Part shown: positions 23,755 through 33,800 of the stretch, piece by piece | How positions within the stretch are numbered: the stretch's first letter is position 1 | Layout: every line of letters begins with the position of its first letter | DNA from: DTU019 sp050949825 | GTDB taxonomy: Bacteria; Bacillota; Syntrophomonadia; Syntrophomonadales; Syntrophomonadaceae | Length of the DNA: 64,000 bases | NCBI GenBank assembly: GCA_050949825.1 | Contig: JBMNGL010000003.1 | Span: forward strand, 310,001-374,000 | Direction: 5' to 3' | Notes under the pieces: generated by a model | Told to the model about the DNA's origin: nothing | Database searches by the model: none | Seen by the model: only the letters and a program-made list of their open reading frames with translations | Program-made: the position numbers and the translations under genes

Positions 23755-25098
23755 ATGACAGGTTTGACTAAGGTACATCAGGGATGGACGGATCAATTCA
23801 TTAACAGCTTGACCCCGGTGGCGGAACTGGCTCTAATGGGCGATATTCCTGGTAAATTTCATTATGAACAGACTGCTGCGCACCTGGCTCTACAGGGACA
23901 TAACCCGCGGCATTTTTATTTCAACCGCGGCAATAATCTGGCCTGGTTTTGCTTCTATCATGACCTGGTTCTGATGGATTTCCCCTACTTTACGGTGCAA
24001 GGCTTGGAGACTTTTCGCATCCTGGATAAAATCCGGCTGGAAGAAGATATTGTCAGAAACTGTCTTGCAAAGCGGGATTTTAAATCGCTGTTCCATATTA
24101 TTGATCCACGCATCATCCTGCATGCCTTTGTAAAGCTGTCACCGCTTATTCCGGTTGGAGAGCGCTATCGCTTGATGGGACTGATCTATGCCCGCAAAAG
24201 CTACCGGTTGGAGCAATATCCCCATGAATTCATATCAGAAATTGTTGCCGACCGCCAGCAGCCCCTGCCCATCCCCTCCGACCAGCAGGATATGGTGCGG
24301 ATTTATTACGGCCGCGGTCCTTTGTCACCGCTTGTGGAAAAAGCCAGCTCATGGACCCTGGACATCAATACCGCCATCTGCCATGCTACGCGCCACCAAC
24401 ACCGTGGTAAAATCTATCAGGCTCAGATTCCCCGCAAGCATATCATCGGCTATATCAAACGGCGCAATGAGAAAGAAGTTGTGCTTTACCCGGAACAGGT
24501 GCAGAATATTGCGCGCCTTGATCTGCCTGGTTTTCAAGAAATCGAGCCTCTCCTGGAGATGTCTGGTCTCAGGCAATACTATCGCCAATGCTTGAGCCTT
24601 TTAAAACCGGATTATTTTCACCGTCCGCAGGGTATTCACGGTCAATTGCATGCCAGGCGGGTACTGCTGCTGCTGTTGCTGCTGGCTTACCACGAACAGG
24701 GCTGGACTGAGCTGCCGCATTGGTTGACACTGGCAGCACTGTACCACGATATAGGCCGCAGCAACGATAATTTTGACCCGGAACACGGTCGGAGCAGTTA
24801 TCAGAAGGCGCTGTCCCTGGGATTGTTACAGGATCTGGAGCCGGCGGAATTGGAAATGACCCGATTTGTGATGGAAACCCATTGCCTGGAAGACAAGGAG
24901 GCTTACCGCCTTTTAAATGACTATCAGGTGCATGACAGCAACTGCTTGCGTATAATGTATGAACTATTCAAGGATGCCGATGCCCTGGACCGTATTCGCA
25001 TAAATGATCTGGATGTCGCCCACCTGCGCACCCGGGTCGCTCATCAAATGCTCCTGGTGGCTCGCGACCTCTTGGATCATCCTGAATTATTGGAATAA
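23755..25098 (+). CDS. HD-domain phosphohydrolase-like protein of unknown role
   Basis: 447 aa. The C-terminal ~170 residues form an HD domain: His in LHARRVLL (about 297), HD in LAALYHDIGRSND (about 329-330), a further His in ETHCLED and the distal Asp in FKDADALDRIR. The middle contains RHQHRGKIYQAQIPRKHIIGYIKRRNEKEV in two parts, resembling a strand-rich domain found with proteins reporting on enclosed houses of nucleotide chemistry, but I do not recognise it. The N-terminal half is unknown. Single plus-strand gene between minus-strand operons. It may hydrolyse a nucleotide or phosphate ester; this is inferred from HD residues only. Confidence 0.75.
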   Translation: MTGLTKVHQGWTDQFINSLTPVAELALMGDIPGKFHYEQTAAHLALQGHNPRHFYFNRGNNLAWFCFYHDLVLMDFPYFTVQGLETFRILDKIRLEEDIVRNCLAKRDFKSLFHIIDPRIILHAFVKLSPLIPVGERYRLMGLIYARKSYRLEQYPHEFISEIVADRQQPLPIPSDQQDMVRIYYGRGPLSPLVEKASSWTLDINTAICHATRHQHRGKIYQAQIPRKHIIGYIKRRNEKEVVLYPEQVQNIARLDLPGFQEIEPLLEMSGLRQYYRQCLSLLKPDYFHRPQGIHGQLHARRVLLLLLLLAYHEQGWTELPHWLTLAALYHDIGRSNDNFDPEHGRSSYQKALSLGLLQDLEPAELEMTRFVMETHCLEDKEAYRLLNDYQVHDSNCLRIMYELFKDADALDRIRINDLDVAHLRTRVAHQMLLVARDLLDHPELLE

Positions 25099-25134
25099 TG
25101 GGTATTCAATCCCGCATTAAAAGCATGACCGGGG

Positions 25135-25410
25135 TTATTCTTGCAGGTCTTCGATCTGCTTCTTGATTTCATCAATCTGCTCATACAAAGCATCGATTTT
25201 CTGGCATATTTCCATTAATTCAGCCTCGGCATTGGTGTTGTTGCGGTAGGCGTTGTAAAGCTGGTCTCCTAATTCTGCCTTGAGGTGGCTGATGTCACGC
25301 TCCAGATTGGTGATATTAATTTTTAATTTGCCGCTTTCCAGCAGCTTTCCTGACTTCTGTGCCAGCTTATTGGCCTGTTCCTCCAATTTTTCTTTGCTGA
25401 ACTTAAACAT
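25135..25410 (-). CDS. Small coiled-coil protein
   Basis: 91 aa, highly charged and almost entirely predicted helix. Heptad-like spacing runs through NITNLERDISHLKAELGDQ (about 32-50) and again through the C-terminal IDALYEQIDEIKKQIEDL. No signal peptide or Cys motif. ATG start with aaggagg 5 bases upstream gives good support for expression. Convergent with the HD protein gene and separated from DUF1015 by a terminator. Function unknown; a zinc-free relative of small scaffold proteins is as far as the sequence goes. Confidence 0.75.
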   Translation of the reverse strand: MFKFSKEKLEEQANKLAQKSGKLLESGKLKINITNLERDISHLKAELGDQLYNAYRNNTNAEAELMEICQKIDALYEQIDEIKKQIEDLQE

Positions 25411-25520
25411 TTTTAGCCCTCCTTGACAAGTTAATCCTGTATTTCCATTTTATATTGCCGGGCATGGCGGGGGCAACCTGCTTTAGCAGGTGGCGGAGAG
25501 CATATTGTTCCCTATTTCCT

Positions 25521-25560
25521 AAAAAAGATTACAGACCCGTGTTGAAAAGCACAGGTCTGT
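25521..25560 (-). terminator. Terminator of the aminotransferase-DUF1015 operon
   Basis: The inverted repeat acagacccgtg/cacaggtctgt (25531-25541, 25550-25560) has one mismatch. It is followed on the minus strand by a run of six T residues (complement of aaaaaa at 25521). Confidence 0.88.
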
Positions 25561-25585
25561 AGATACTATTCAATCCCTTATACAG

Positions 25586-26833
25586 TTATGTCAACTTGTG
25601 AATAAATATTCCGCTGCGTAGTTTGGGTTCAAACCAGGTTGATTTGGGAGGCATGATTTTTCCGGCGTCAGAGATGGCCATGAGATCGCCAATGGTAGTC
25701 GGATACATGGCAAATGCAACTTGCATATCCTGCGTTGCTCGGCGTTCCAATTCCTTTAATCCCCGCGCGCCGCCCACAAAATCAATGCGCGTATCGGAAC
25801 GGGGATCAGTAATTCCCAGTATGGGGCCCAACAGATTGTTTTGCAGAATGGTAACATCAAGCCGAGCTACCGGATCGGCCTCATCATAACTGCCAGGTCG
25901 GGCTTTAAGCATATACCATTGCCCTTCCAGGAACATGCCGTAGGTTTTTGGTTCCACCGGCCGGTAAGGGCCATCGCCGGGATAGATCTGCACCTCAAAG
26001 GCCTGTCCCACCAGATCTAAAAACGCCTCCCGGCTATGGCCATTCAAATCACGCACCAGGCGGTTATAATCCATAATATACGGGTCATGATCGGGGAAGA
26101 GGACGGCCAGGAAATAATTGTATTCTTCATCGCCAGTATAATCGGGATTGGCTGCCCTACGCTGCACAGCCACCCGTGCGGCTGAAGCGGAGCGGTGATG
26201 GCCGTCGGCGATATACAGCGTTTCAACTCCCCTAAAAAGGGTTTTCATTTGCTCAATAATATCGCTTTCATCAATTATCCATACCGTATGCGTAATGCCA
26301 TCCTCGGATACAAAATCGTACAGGGCTTGATGCTTATCGGCCCAGGCCTGGACAAGGGCAGTAATCTGTGCCTGGCTGCGATAGGTTGTAAAGATGGGCC
26401 CGGTCTGGGCATCACAACTGTCCACATGGCGGCTGCGGTCCTGCTCTTTGTCCGGCCGGGTAAGCTCATGTTTTTTTATCACATCATTAAGATAATCATC
26501 TACGGAAAGACAGGCTACCAACCCGGTTTGGATGCGTTGCCCCCGTTTCTGGCGATAAATATAGAAATAAGGGCGCTCATCCTGAATCAAAATGCCTTCG
26601 GCAATCATATTATCAAGATTCTGCCTGGCCCGGGCATAAACCCGTTCATCATAAAGGTCTACATCCATTTCCAGATCAATTTCCGCTTTGTCAACATGCA
26701 AAAAGGAATAGGGATTATTCTGGGCCATCTGCCGGGCCTCTGCGCTGCTCATTACATCATAAGGAAGTGCGGCCACTTTATCTACCAGTGCCGGGATGGG
26801 ACGAAGCGCCTGAAACGGTCTGATCACTGCCAT
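25586..26833 (-). CDS. DUF1015 family protein
   Basis: 415 aa, full DUF1015 length. The opening VIRPFQALRPIPALVDKVAALPYDVMS (in two parts) is the family hallmark. Others are NPYSFLHVDKAEID, YIYRQKRGQRIQTGLVAC, ETLYIADGHHRSASAARV and LFPDHDPYIMDYNRLVRDL. The function is unknown; genes of this family are frequently adjacent to class V aminotransferase and serA, suggesting a link to serine metabolism. Here it directly follows such an aminotransferase (39 bp). ATG start with gaggagg upstream. Confidence 0.93.
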   Translation of the reverse strand: MAVIRPFQALRPIPALVDKVAALPYDVMSSAEARQMAQNNPYSFLHVDKAEIDLEMDVDLYDERVYARARQNLDNMIAEGILIQDERPYFYIYRQKRGQRIQTGLVACLSVDDYLNDVIKKHELTRPDKEQDRSRHVDSCDAQTGPIFTTYRSQAQITALVQAWADKHQALYDFVSEDGITHTVWIIDESDIIEQMKTLFRGVETLYIADGHHRSASAARVAVQRRAANPDYTGDEEYNYFLAVLFPDHDPYIMDYNRLVRDLNGHSREAFLDLVGQAFEVQIYPGDGPYRPVEPKTYGMFLEGQWYMLKARPGSYDEADPVARLDVTILQNNLLGPILGITDPRSDTRIDFVGGARGLKELERRATQDMQVAFAMYPTTIGDLMAISDAGKIMPPKSTWFEPKLRSGIFIHKLT

Positions 26834-26872
26834 GATTCTCCTCCTCGCAATTTCATATAGCCACGCCTTTCG

Positions 26873-27943
26873 TTAAAGCTGCAGGATTTCTTCAATATGC
26901 CCCAGTAATTCGCGGATATCTTCCACGGTGAAGTCTGCCATATGGGCAATACGAAATGTCTTGTCTTTTATCTTGCCATATCCATTGGAGATTTGAAATC
27001 CACGCTCTCCCAGCTGACGATTCAGAGCGGCCACATCAATGTCACGGGTATTGGTGATAGCGGTAACGGTATCGGATAGATATTCCTCATCGGCAAACAA
27101 GGCAAAATACCGGCGAGCCCAGGATCTGACGCATTCTGCCATCTGCAGGTGACGGTTAAAACGCTGTTTTAGACCTTCGGCCAGGATGCGCTCGAGCTGA
27201 TAGTCCAGGGCATACATGTGGCTTAAAGAAGGTGTGGAGGGATACTGGTAATCTTTGTCCTGGATATAATCGAATAACTGCAAGAGATCCAGGTAGTAGC
27301 CGCGGAACGGAACCTGCCGGGCTCTATTGATGGCTTTTGGGGAGAAGGTGCATATTGCCATCCCGGGCGGCAATCCCAGTGCCTTTTGGGTTGAAGTAAT
27401 GCATATATCCACCCCCAGTTCATCAACCTTAATCGGAGTTCCCCCGGTTGAACTGACCGTGTCCAGGCAATACACTACTTCAGGGTATTTTTTTATCACC
27501 TCGGCAATGCCTTTTACCGGATTCATCACCCCCGTGGAGGTCTCATTATGGGTAATGGTGAGCAAATCATATTTTCCGGCAGCCAGGGCATTATCAACCA
27601 TATCAGGGGTGATAGCCCGACCCCATTCAACCTCGATAAGATCGGCAGGTATATTGTTGTTCTGAGCCATTTCAAACCAGCGTTTACCAAAAGCCCCTAC
27701 AGAGAATACCACCGCCCGTTGGGCAGTGCAGGATCGGACCGCTCCTTCCATCAAGCCGCTGCCTGAACTGGTCGACAATAATATCTCCTGTTGCGTAGAC
27801 CACAGGGTTCTCATCTTATCACTGATGCGGCGCTGCAACGCCGAGGCGTCTTTACTGCGGTGGCCAATCATGGGGGTTGCCATCTTTTGCAGCACTTCCG
27901 GGCGCACCTCCACCGGGCCGGGAATAAATAATCTTTTGTGCAT
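26873..27943 (-). CDS. Class V aminotransferase (alanine/serine-glyoxylate type)
   Basis: 356 aa from the ATG at 27943; the in-frame TTG at 27967 would place aggagg inside the coding region. PLP-dependent enzyme of the serine-pyruvate/alanine-glyoxylate aminotransferase group. KRLFIPGPVEVRPEVL and MIGHRSKDASAL at the N terminus, LTITHNETSTGVMNPV, the PLP aspartate in YCLDTVSSTGG, and the Schiff-base Lys in TSTQKALGLPPG are present. With DUF1015 downstream it likely makes serine or glycine precursors; the exact amino donor is undetermined. Confidence 0.92.
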   Translation of the reverse strand: MHKRLFIPGPVEVRPEVLQKMATPMIGHRSKDASALQRRISDKMRTLWSTQQEILLSTSSGSGLMEGAVRSCTAQRAVVFSVGAFGKRWFEMAQNNNIPADLIEVEWGRAITPDMVDNALAAGKYDLLTITHNETSTGVMNPVKGIAEVIKKYPEVVYCLDTVSSTGGTPIKVDELGVDICITSTQKALGLPPGMAICTFSPKAINRARQVPFRGYYLDLLQLFDYIQDKDYQYPSTPSLSHMYALDYQLERILAEGLKQRFNRHLQMAECVRSWARRYFALFADEEYLSDTVTAITNTRDIDVAALNRQLGERGFQISNGYGKIKDKTFRIAHMADFTVEDIRELLGHIEEILQL

Positions 27944-27967
27944 TTTTTTAAATAGCCTCCTAGACAA

Positions 27968-28393
27968 TCATCTTCATGGTCTTTTACCATTCTACTGATT
28001 TACGCTTTTTTTCTCAATATTGGCTTTGTTTTGCTTACTATTGAAGAACAGGACTACCCCTTGTGAAAATAACTTACTTAGATTACCAAAGCTGCTTGTT
28101 TCCATAGCCTGAGCCTTGTTTTTGGATTATATCCAAACGGCCCGGATCTCATGTAAATTGGGCGACAGCCAATCACAGCTTTAAAGTCATCTTCCCCGGA
28201 ACAAACTCGGAGTAAAACCAGATTATGATATACTGGTTCTAGCTTAAGCCTTTACTTATGGCCTGGTCTGTAAAAAAGCATGTTATAATCGGCGGGCATT
28301 CTCTAACCCGGAACAGGGCTTTTTGAAGAAGCGCCCCCTGGCAAGGCCCGGACATCCCTTATTTTTTCTTTAATAATCAGAATGGGGAAAACC
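27968..28393. other. Intergenic region without recognised features
   Basis: About 425 bp between divergent genes. Contains AT-rich stretches and a short inverted repeat (aaccag/ctggtt near 28215-28237) around attatgatata, which could include a -10 element. No gene, tRNA, terminator or repeat family recognised. Confidence 0.5.
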
Positions 28394-28978
28394 ATGTGGG
28401 AATCAATAGTCCATCTTCTTGAACAATATGGTATCTGGGGTCTGCTGTTTACGGCTTTTGCCGAATCATCCTTTTTACCCCTGGCACCGGATTTCTTTCT
28501 CATCCCAATGAGCCTGGCTATGCCTCATTGGGCTTTGTTGCTGGCCCTTTTAACCACTGCCGCCTCTATTTGCGGAGCCGTTTTCGGCTATCACCTGGGA
28601 GTTTGGATCGGCAAGCCCTTGCTTAAAAAACTGGTGTCACGCCGCAGCCTGGCACGCATTAAGATTATTTTTAATCGTTATGGTGGTTGGGCTATCCTGG
28701 TGGCTGCTTTACTGCCGCTGCCCTTCAAGATCTTTACCATTTCGGCAGGGACCTTTTCCATGCATTTGCCAAAATTTATGCTGGCTGCGCTTATTGGCAG
28801 AGGGGTGCGGTTTTTCGGTGAAGCCCTTCTGGTTATTGCTGTCGGCCCCGAGGCCTTGACCTTGATCAAATCCGATCTGGGCACTGCAACTCTTATCCTG
28901 GCCGCAATTGTGGCCGGCGTCTTTGCCCTGTATAGTCTCTGGCGCAACCGCAAGCCCCGCTTGAAATCCTTCTCCTGA
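28394..28978 (+). CDS. YqaA/DedA-type membrane protein (VTT domain)
   Basis: 194 aa from the ATG at 28394, chosen because a weak gggga precedes it; ATG at 28382 has no ribosome site. DedA/VTT-superfamily proteins are implicated in undecaprenyl phosphate or phospholipid flipping. Signature regions are TAFAESSFLPLAPDFFLIPMSLA (about 16-38, in two parts), the long loop with RRSLARIKIIFNRYGGWAIL, and AALIGRGVRFFGEALLV. Four to five hydrophobic segments. A second, divergent DedA gene follows 172 bp downstream. Confidence 0.88.
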   Translation: MWESIVHLLEQYGIWGLLFTAFAESSFLPLAPDFFLIPMSLAMPHWALLLALLTTAASICGAVFGYHLGVWIGKPLLKKLVSRRSLARIKIIFNRYGGWAILVAALLPLPFKIFTISAGTFSMHLPKFMLAALIGRGVRFFGEALLVIAVGPEALTLIKSDLGTATLILAAIVAGVFALYSLWRNRKPRLKSFS

Positions 28979-29150
28979 ATCAATCAATGATGGTTGAAAA
29001 TGATAATCTGCCGGTTTAATCTATTTTTCAGCAACACCCGCTTCCACTTTTATAGATCAGTGCTGTTCTTGAAGATAAGATGTAGTATGATAACTTAATA
29101 GATACAAGATACCGGGGTTGACCCGGTCGTTTTGTGAACGGGGTGCATTT

Positions 29151-29777
29151 ATGGAGTGGTTGGAATCTTTATATCATATTGCAACAACATATATTGATGC
29201 CTGGGGCTACTGGGGTTTGATTGTGGGCATGACCCTGGAAAGTGCCTGCATTCCAATCCCTTCCGAAATAATTTTGCCCTTCGGGGGCTATCTGGTTTCC
29301 CAGGGTATACTGGGGTTCTGGCCGGCGGTTTGCGCCGGTGTACTGGGCGGCGCTACCGGCTCCACCATCGCTTTTTGGATAGGTTCAATCGGGGGGCGGC
29401 CCTTTATTCTAAAATATGGACGCTATTTCCTGGTCAGTCAAGATGACCTCCATACCGCAGATCGCTGGTTTACAAGATACGGACATCATGTAGTGTTCTG
29501 GGCCCGCCTCCTGCCGGTCGTAAGAACCTTTATTTCGCTGCCGGCGGGCATCGCGCGTATGAATTATGGGCGCTTTTTAATCTATACCATACTGGGTTCT
29601 TTGCCGTGGACCATAATCTTTGTCTATCTGGGCGTTAAAATGGGTCAAAATTGGGATCAGGTGCGCAAGGTCTTCGAGGAGTTTGATTTGCTTATTATAG
29701 CCGCCCTGATTGCCATGATCGCCATTTATATCATTATGAAAGTACGCCGCAACCGGCGTACCCCACCCGCAGCTTGA
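29151..29777 (+). CDS. DedA family membrane protein
   Basis: 208 aa from the ATG at 29151 (ggggtg upstream); an upstream TTG at 29118 is not supported. The DedA signature is clear: MTLESACIPIPSEIILPFGG near residue 27, GGATGSTIAFWIGSIGG, and the re-entrant helix motif FWARLLPVVRTFISLPAGIA. DedA proteins contribute to envelope integrity, with C55-P translocation shown for some members. Short basic tail (VRRNRRTP). Follows the YqaA-type gene on the same strand. Confidence 0.93.
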   Translation: MEWLESLYHIATTYIDAWGYWGLIVGMTLESACIPIPSEIILPFGGYLVSQGILGFWPAVCAGVLGGATGSTIAFWIGSIGGRPFILKYGRYFLVSQDDLHTADRWFTRYGHHVVFWARLLPVVRTFISLPAGIARMNYGRFLIYTILGSLPWTIIFVYLGVKMGQNWDQVRKVFEEFDLLIIAALIAMIAIYIIMKVRRNRRTPPAA

Positions 29778-29994
29778 GCATAACACATTTCCCGGCACAG
29801 CTATAGAGGCGTTTCTCCATGAATCAGGGAAGACGGTTTCCTTTGCCTGGGAGGAGCATAACTTTACCATCCCCGGCACACCCCCAAGGCAGCACAAACG
29901 TTCTATGAGGTCCGCAACAGGTTACAGGTATGCGGTTCTGTGAAAAAACATCAATAATCATTTATAATTCGGGCAATATACATAATACTAGAAG

Positions 29995-30023
29995 AAGTCC
30001 GGCATTAGGGCCGGCTTCCTTTT
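29995..30023 (+). terminator. Terminator-like hairpin
   Basis: An 8-bp stem with one bulge (29995-30003 with 30010-30017) is followed by cctttt. It lies between the DedA gene and hemolysin III; it may end the DedA transcript or be an attenuator of the following gene. Confidence 0.4.
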
Positions 30024-30070
30024 CACGGCATTCGACCGTTTATGTTATCCTTAATGAAGAGGTGATAGTG

Positions 30071-30760
30071 ATGAATCCAACTCAACCTGCCACCAGTTTG
30101 TGGAGGCAAATTCTACATAGTTTTGTTAAGCCCCGCGATGCCTTTTGCAGCTACAGTCACTTTGTCGGAGCTGCCCTGTCAGTCGCGGCATTGATAATGC
30201 TGTTAAAGCACCTTCCCGCAGGCAGCGGCCCTGCCGCCGTAATATCCCTGGTGGTCTTTGCAGTCAGCATGTTCCTGCTCTATATGACCAGCGGCTTATA
30301 CCACCTGGTGGTGGCGTCGCAGAAGGTCATTGAGGTATTGCGCCGCCTGGATCATATCATGATATATGTGCTCATTGCGGGAACCGGCACCCCTTTGTGC
30401 ATGCTGTTCCTCTCCGGATGGTGGCGCTGGGGTATGTTTGCCGCCATCTGGTCACTGGCTGTACTGGGTTTGATATTCAAACTGGTATGGATCTCAGCAC
30501 CGCGCTGGTTGTCGACCCTCAGCTATATTCTGATGGGCTGGAGCGTGGTGGTAGCCTTTTTCCCGCTTTCTCGTACCCTGGCGCTAGCTGGAATGGTGTG
30601 GCTGCTTCTGGGAGGATTATTCTACACCGTGGGGGCGGTAATATATGCCACTCGCTTTCCACGCCTGAAGATACCGGGATTTGGTTTTCACGAAATCTTC
30701 CACCTTTTTGTACTGGCCGGCAGCGGCAGTCACTTCTGGTTGTTTTTCAGCTGCATTTAA
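30071..30760 (+). CDS. Hemolysin III / YqfA family membrane protein
   Basis: 229 aa from the ATG at 30071, which has gaggtg upstream and gives the standard family length; the open frame extends 141 bp further upstream without support. Seven hydrophobic segments of the PAQR/HlyIII fold. Conserved elements are FCSYSHFVGAALSV (first His), SGLYHLVVA, RRLDHIMIYVLIAGTGTPLC, and the C-terminal FHEIFHLFVLAGSGSHF with two His, which form the presumed zinc site. Biological role in bacteria unknown despite the name. Confidence 0.92.
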   Translation: MNPTQPATSLWRQILHSFVKPRDAFCSYSHFVGAALSVAALIMLLKHLPAGSGPAAVISLVVFAVSMFLLYMTSGLYHLVVASQKVIEVLRRLDHIMIYVLIAGTGTPLCMLFLSGWWRWGMFAAIWSLAVLGLIFKLVWISAPRWLSTLSYILMGWSVVVAFFPLSRTLALAGMVWLLLGGLFYTVGAVIYATRFPRLKIPGFGFHEIFHLFVLAGSGSHFWLFFSCI

Positions 30761-30825
30761 TCACTCACGCACACGGCTGCAGGAACGTCAATAAGTATCG
30801 TCTATTCCTTTATTTTCGACTTATT

Positions 30826-33800
30826 TTATATTAAATTGGACTTTTGCAGTAATCTCTGAACAATTACCGCTACTTCCGCACGAGTTATGTAGTCTCTTGG
30901 TGCAATTGTACTGCCGATTCTGCCTGTTATAACACCGGTTTTCAAACATGCAGCTATACTAGTTTTTGCATATGCTGAAGCGGCTGCCCCATCAGTATAA
31001 TTTGCTAAAAGCGAGCTTACCTCACTATCTTTGATCTCCACTTTCAAGCCGGTTATTTTCATTGCTCGTGCAATCATTGTCATAGCTTGCTCGCGGGTGA
31101 TCTTGTCATCGGGTCCGAATTTTCCATTGCCATAACCGGATATAATGTCATTTTCATAAGCTATTGATACCGCATCATAATACCAGTCATTTTTCGCTAT
31201 ATCATTGAAAGAGGCTTTTCCGGTTCCCGGACGCATCAATCCCAATGCTCTGACAACGATGGCAGCGAATTCACCTCTGGTAATGTCCCTGTCCGGCTCG
31301 AACATATCATTTCTTACACCGCTGATAACAAGCCTTGAGCCCATGTTGTTGACTGCATCCTTAGCCCAGTGCTTTTCTACATCCTTAAAAGTCTTGGGAC
31401 TCCATATGACAGAGTAGGTACTGTTGGTCAGGCTGTTGATTTTCGCATAATATTTTCCGTCAATTACGGTTATAGCCGTAGGTACATGGGAGAAGGTCCC
31501 GTCTGCGTTCAATATTATGCCTGTTGTAATCTTAGACGGATCAATGCCTTCAGGTATCTCTATCAGCCTTTCGACATATGCATTGAATTTTGAAACCTCT
31601 ACTGTCTTCTCACCGTTTGAGCAGGTAATTTCAAACTCAATAGGCTTCACCATTATTTGATAGTTATTTTTGTCTGCGGTATCTTCGACGATCTTTACAG
31701 TATCCGCCTCCGGTTCGGATATTTTTACGCTTACTGCAATATCCTTCAGTTCCAACTGCTTTCCCATCTGTTCTGATACAGTGTCAATATTTATTTGCGA
31801 AGCTGGAAGGGTATAAGTAACCGATCCGGTTATAATTTCAAGGACGGATTCCGTATTTTCCATATTCTTGACGGTCTGCCCGTTCAAAGTTCCGATGACA
31901 ACATCCGCATGGTTTTTAACAGGAATTGTCACTACTGCATTGTTTCCTTCTTGTTGCAATTTTTTCACCAATTTTTTATCATCTACTACGACTGTTGCAA
32001 CGGTTTTATTATCCACCTTTGTTGTGGTTACTGTAGCCACTGTTACTGTTTTCCCGTTGACAAGTATGTCAACACCGTTGGTCGGCTGTGAAGGTGTTAC
32101 CGGTATTGGCGGTGTCTCGTCTCTGTCGGAATCTCCGCTTGAAGGTCTGTACGGAGTTACTGCATTGGAGGCTTCGGAGGCCGGACCGGTTCCGGCGACA
32201 TTTGAAGCTGTTACCGTAAAGGTATAGGCTGTCCCGTTTGACAGCCCCGTAACGGTAATATTGGTACCGGTACCCGTTGCCGTAATATTTCCCGGATTTG
32301 ATGTCACAGTATATCCGGTTATGGCGCTTCCGCCGTTATCCGTCGGCGAGGTAAAACTAACTGTAGCCTGACCGTCGCCGGCTGTGGCTGTTATATTGCT
32401 TGGTGCTCCCGGTACTGTCCTCGGCGTTACGCTGACTTCATTTGAAAATGCGCTTTCTCCATCAGGTCCCACTGCCGTAACTACAAAATAATAGGCAGTA
32501 CCATTGGTCAGTCCTGTAACGTCACTGCTATAAACCGCTCCTGTAACTGTAGCAGAGGGAGTTGTATAGGTGTTGGAAGTGGTGCTTGAGTATACGTTAT
32601 AGCCCGTTGATCCAGGAACTCCGCTCCAGCCAATCGTGACTTGCCTGTTTCCCGCAATTGCCGATTGGATAGTTGGTGCTCCGGGATGGGTTGCCGGTGG
32701 TGCTGTGTTTACCGTTAGGTTGTCAGTCCGGGCAGTCAGGCCCGATGCCGTATGGGTCACGGTCACAGCGGAGTTGTTGTGTGCCGCATTGGTCAGCGCT
32801 GTCCCGTTTGCCGGACCTGTGGTATAGCCTGCCGCCGTACCGTCTATGAAGGTCACGGTAGCTGCAGAGCCGTCATTGTTTGTCTCTGTCACCACCATGC
32901 CGTTCAGTGCCAGTATCCCGTCCGTTCCTTCTGTATAGCTCAACTTGGCGGGCTGGGTGGTCACTGCTATTCCGGTTACCTGCAATGCCGCCGTCGGGCC
33001 GAAGGTCACGGCAAAGGTCAGCTTGTTGCCTTCCCCGTCCGCATCGATGGTTCCGGCTTCTGCTGTTCCTGCATTTACTGTCGGAGTCAGTGCCTGGAAC
33101 TTGTATCCCGCTGCCGCTGTCAGCTCAATGACGGCCCGGTAGGTTGAAGCAGCCTTGAATTTTCCTTCCGTTGTCAGTGCAGCCGCTGAACCGTCGCTGT
33201 TCTGCCAGGTGAGGCTTGTCACCGTGCAGCTTGCGTCTCCCGCTGTCAGGCTTCCGGATGCTACCGGTGCCGCTCCCGCAACAGGAGCTGTTATCCCCGC
33301 CACGCTTGCGGTTGTAATTTCGGCTGGTGTAGGAGTGCTATCTCTTAACACCTGAATACGATTGTTACCGGAATCGGAGATATAGATGTTCCCGTTTAAG
33401 TCCACAGCAATTTCCGTTGGAGAATAGAACTGGTTATCGCCGTTTCCATAGCTCTTCCAACTTTTAATAAAATCACCATCAGAATCAAATTTCTGTATTC
33501 GATAGTTATGGCTATCTGCGACATATATGTTATTATCGCTGTCCAAAGCCAAGCCAATTGGATTTTTAAACTTACCTTCGTCTTCTCCAACCCCCCCCCA
33601 ACTTTTTATAAAACCACCATCAGAATCAAATTTTTGTATCCGGTGGCTAAAGAAATCGCTAACATATACTTTATTGTCGCTGTCAAAAGCCAAGCCATGT
33701 GGATATTCAAACTTACCTTCGTCTTCTCCAGACCCCCCCCAACTTTTTATAAAACCACCATCAGAATCAAATTTTTGTATCAGCTTGCTAAAGCAATCGG

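Noticed and set aside
32752..33355. Overlapping plus-strand frames in the Ig-like region of the NHL/SLH gene
   Set aside because: Shadows of a high-quality minus-strand coding sequence.
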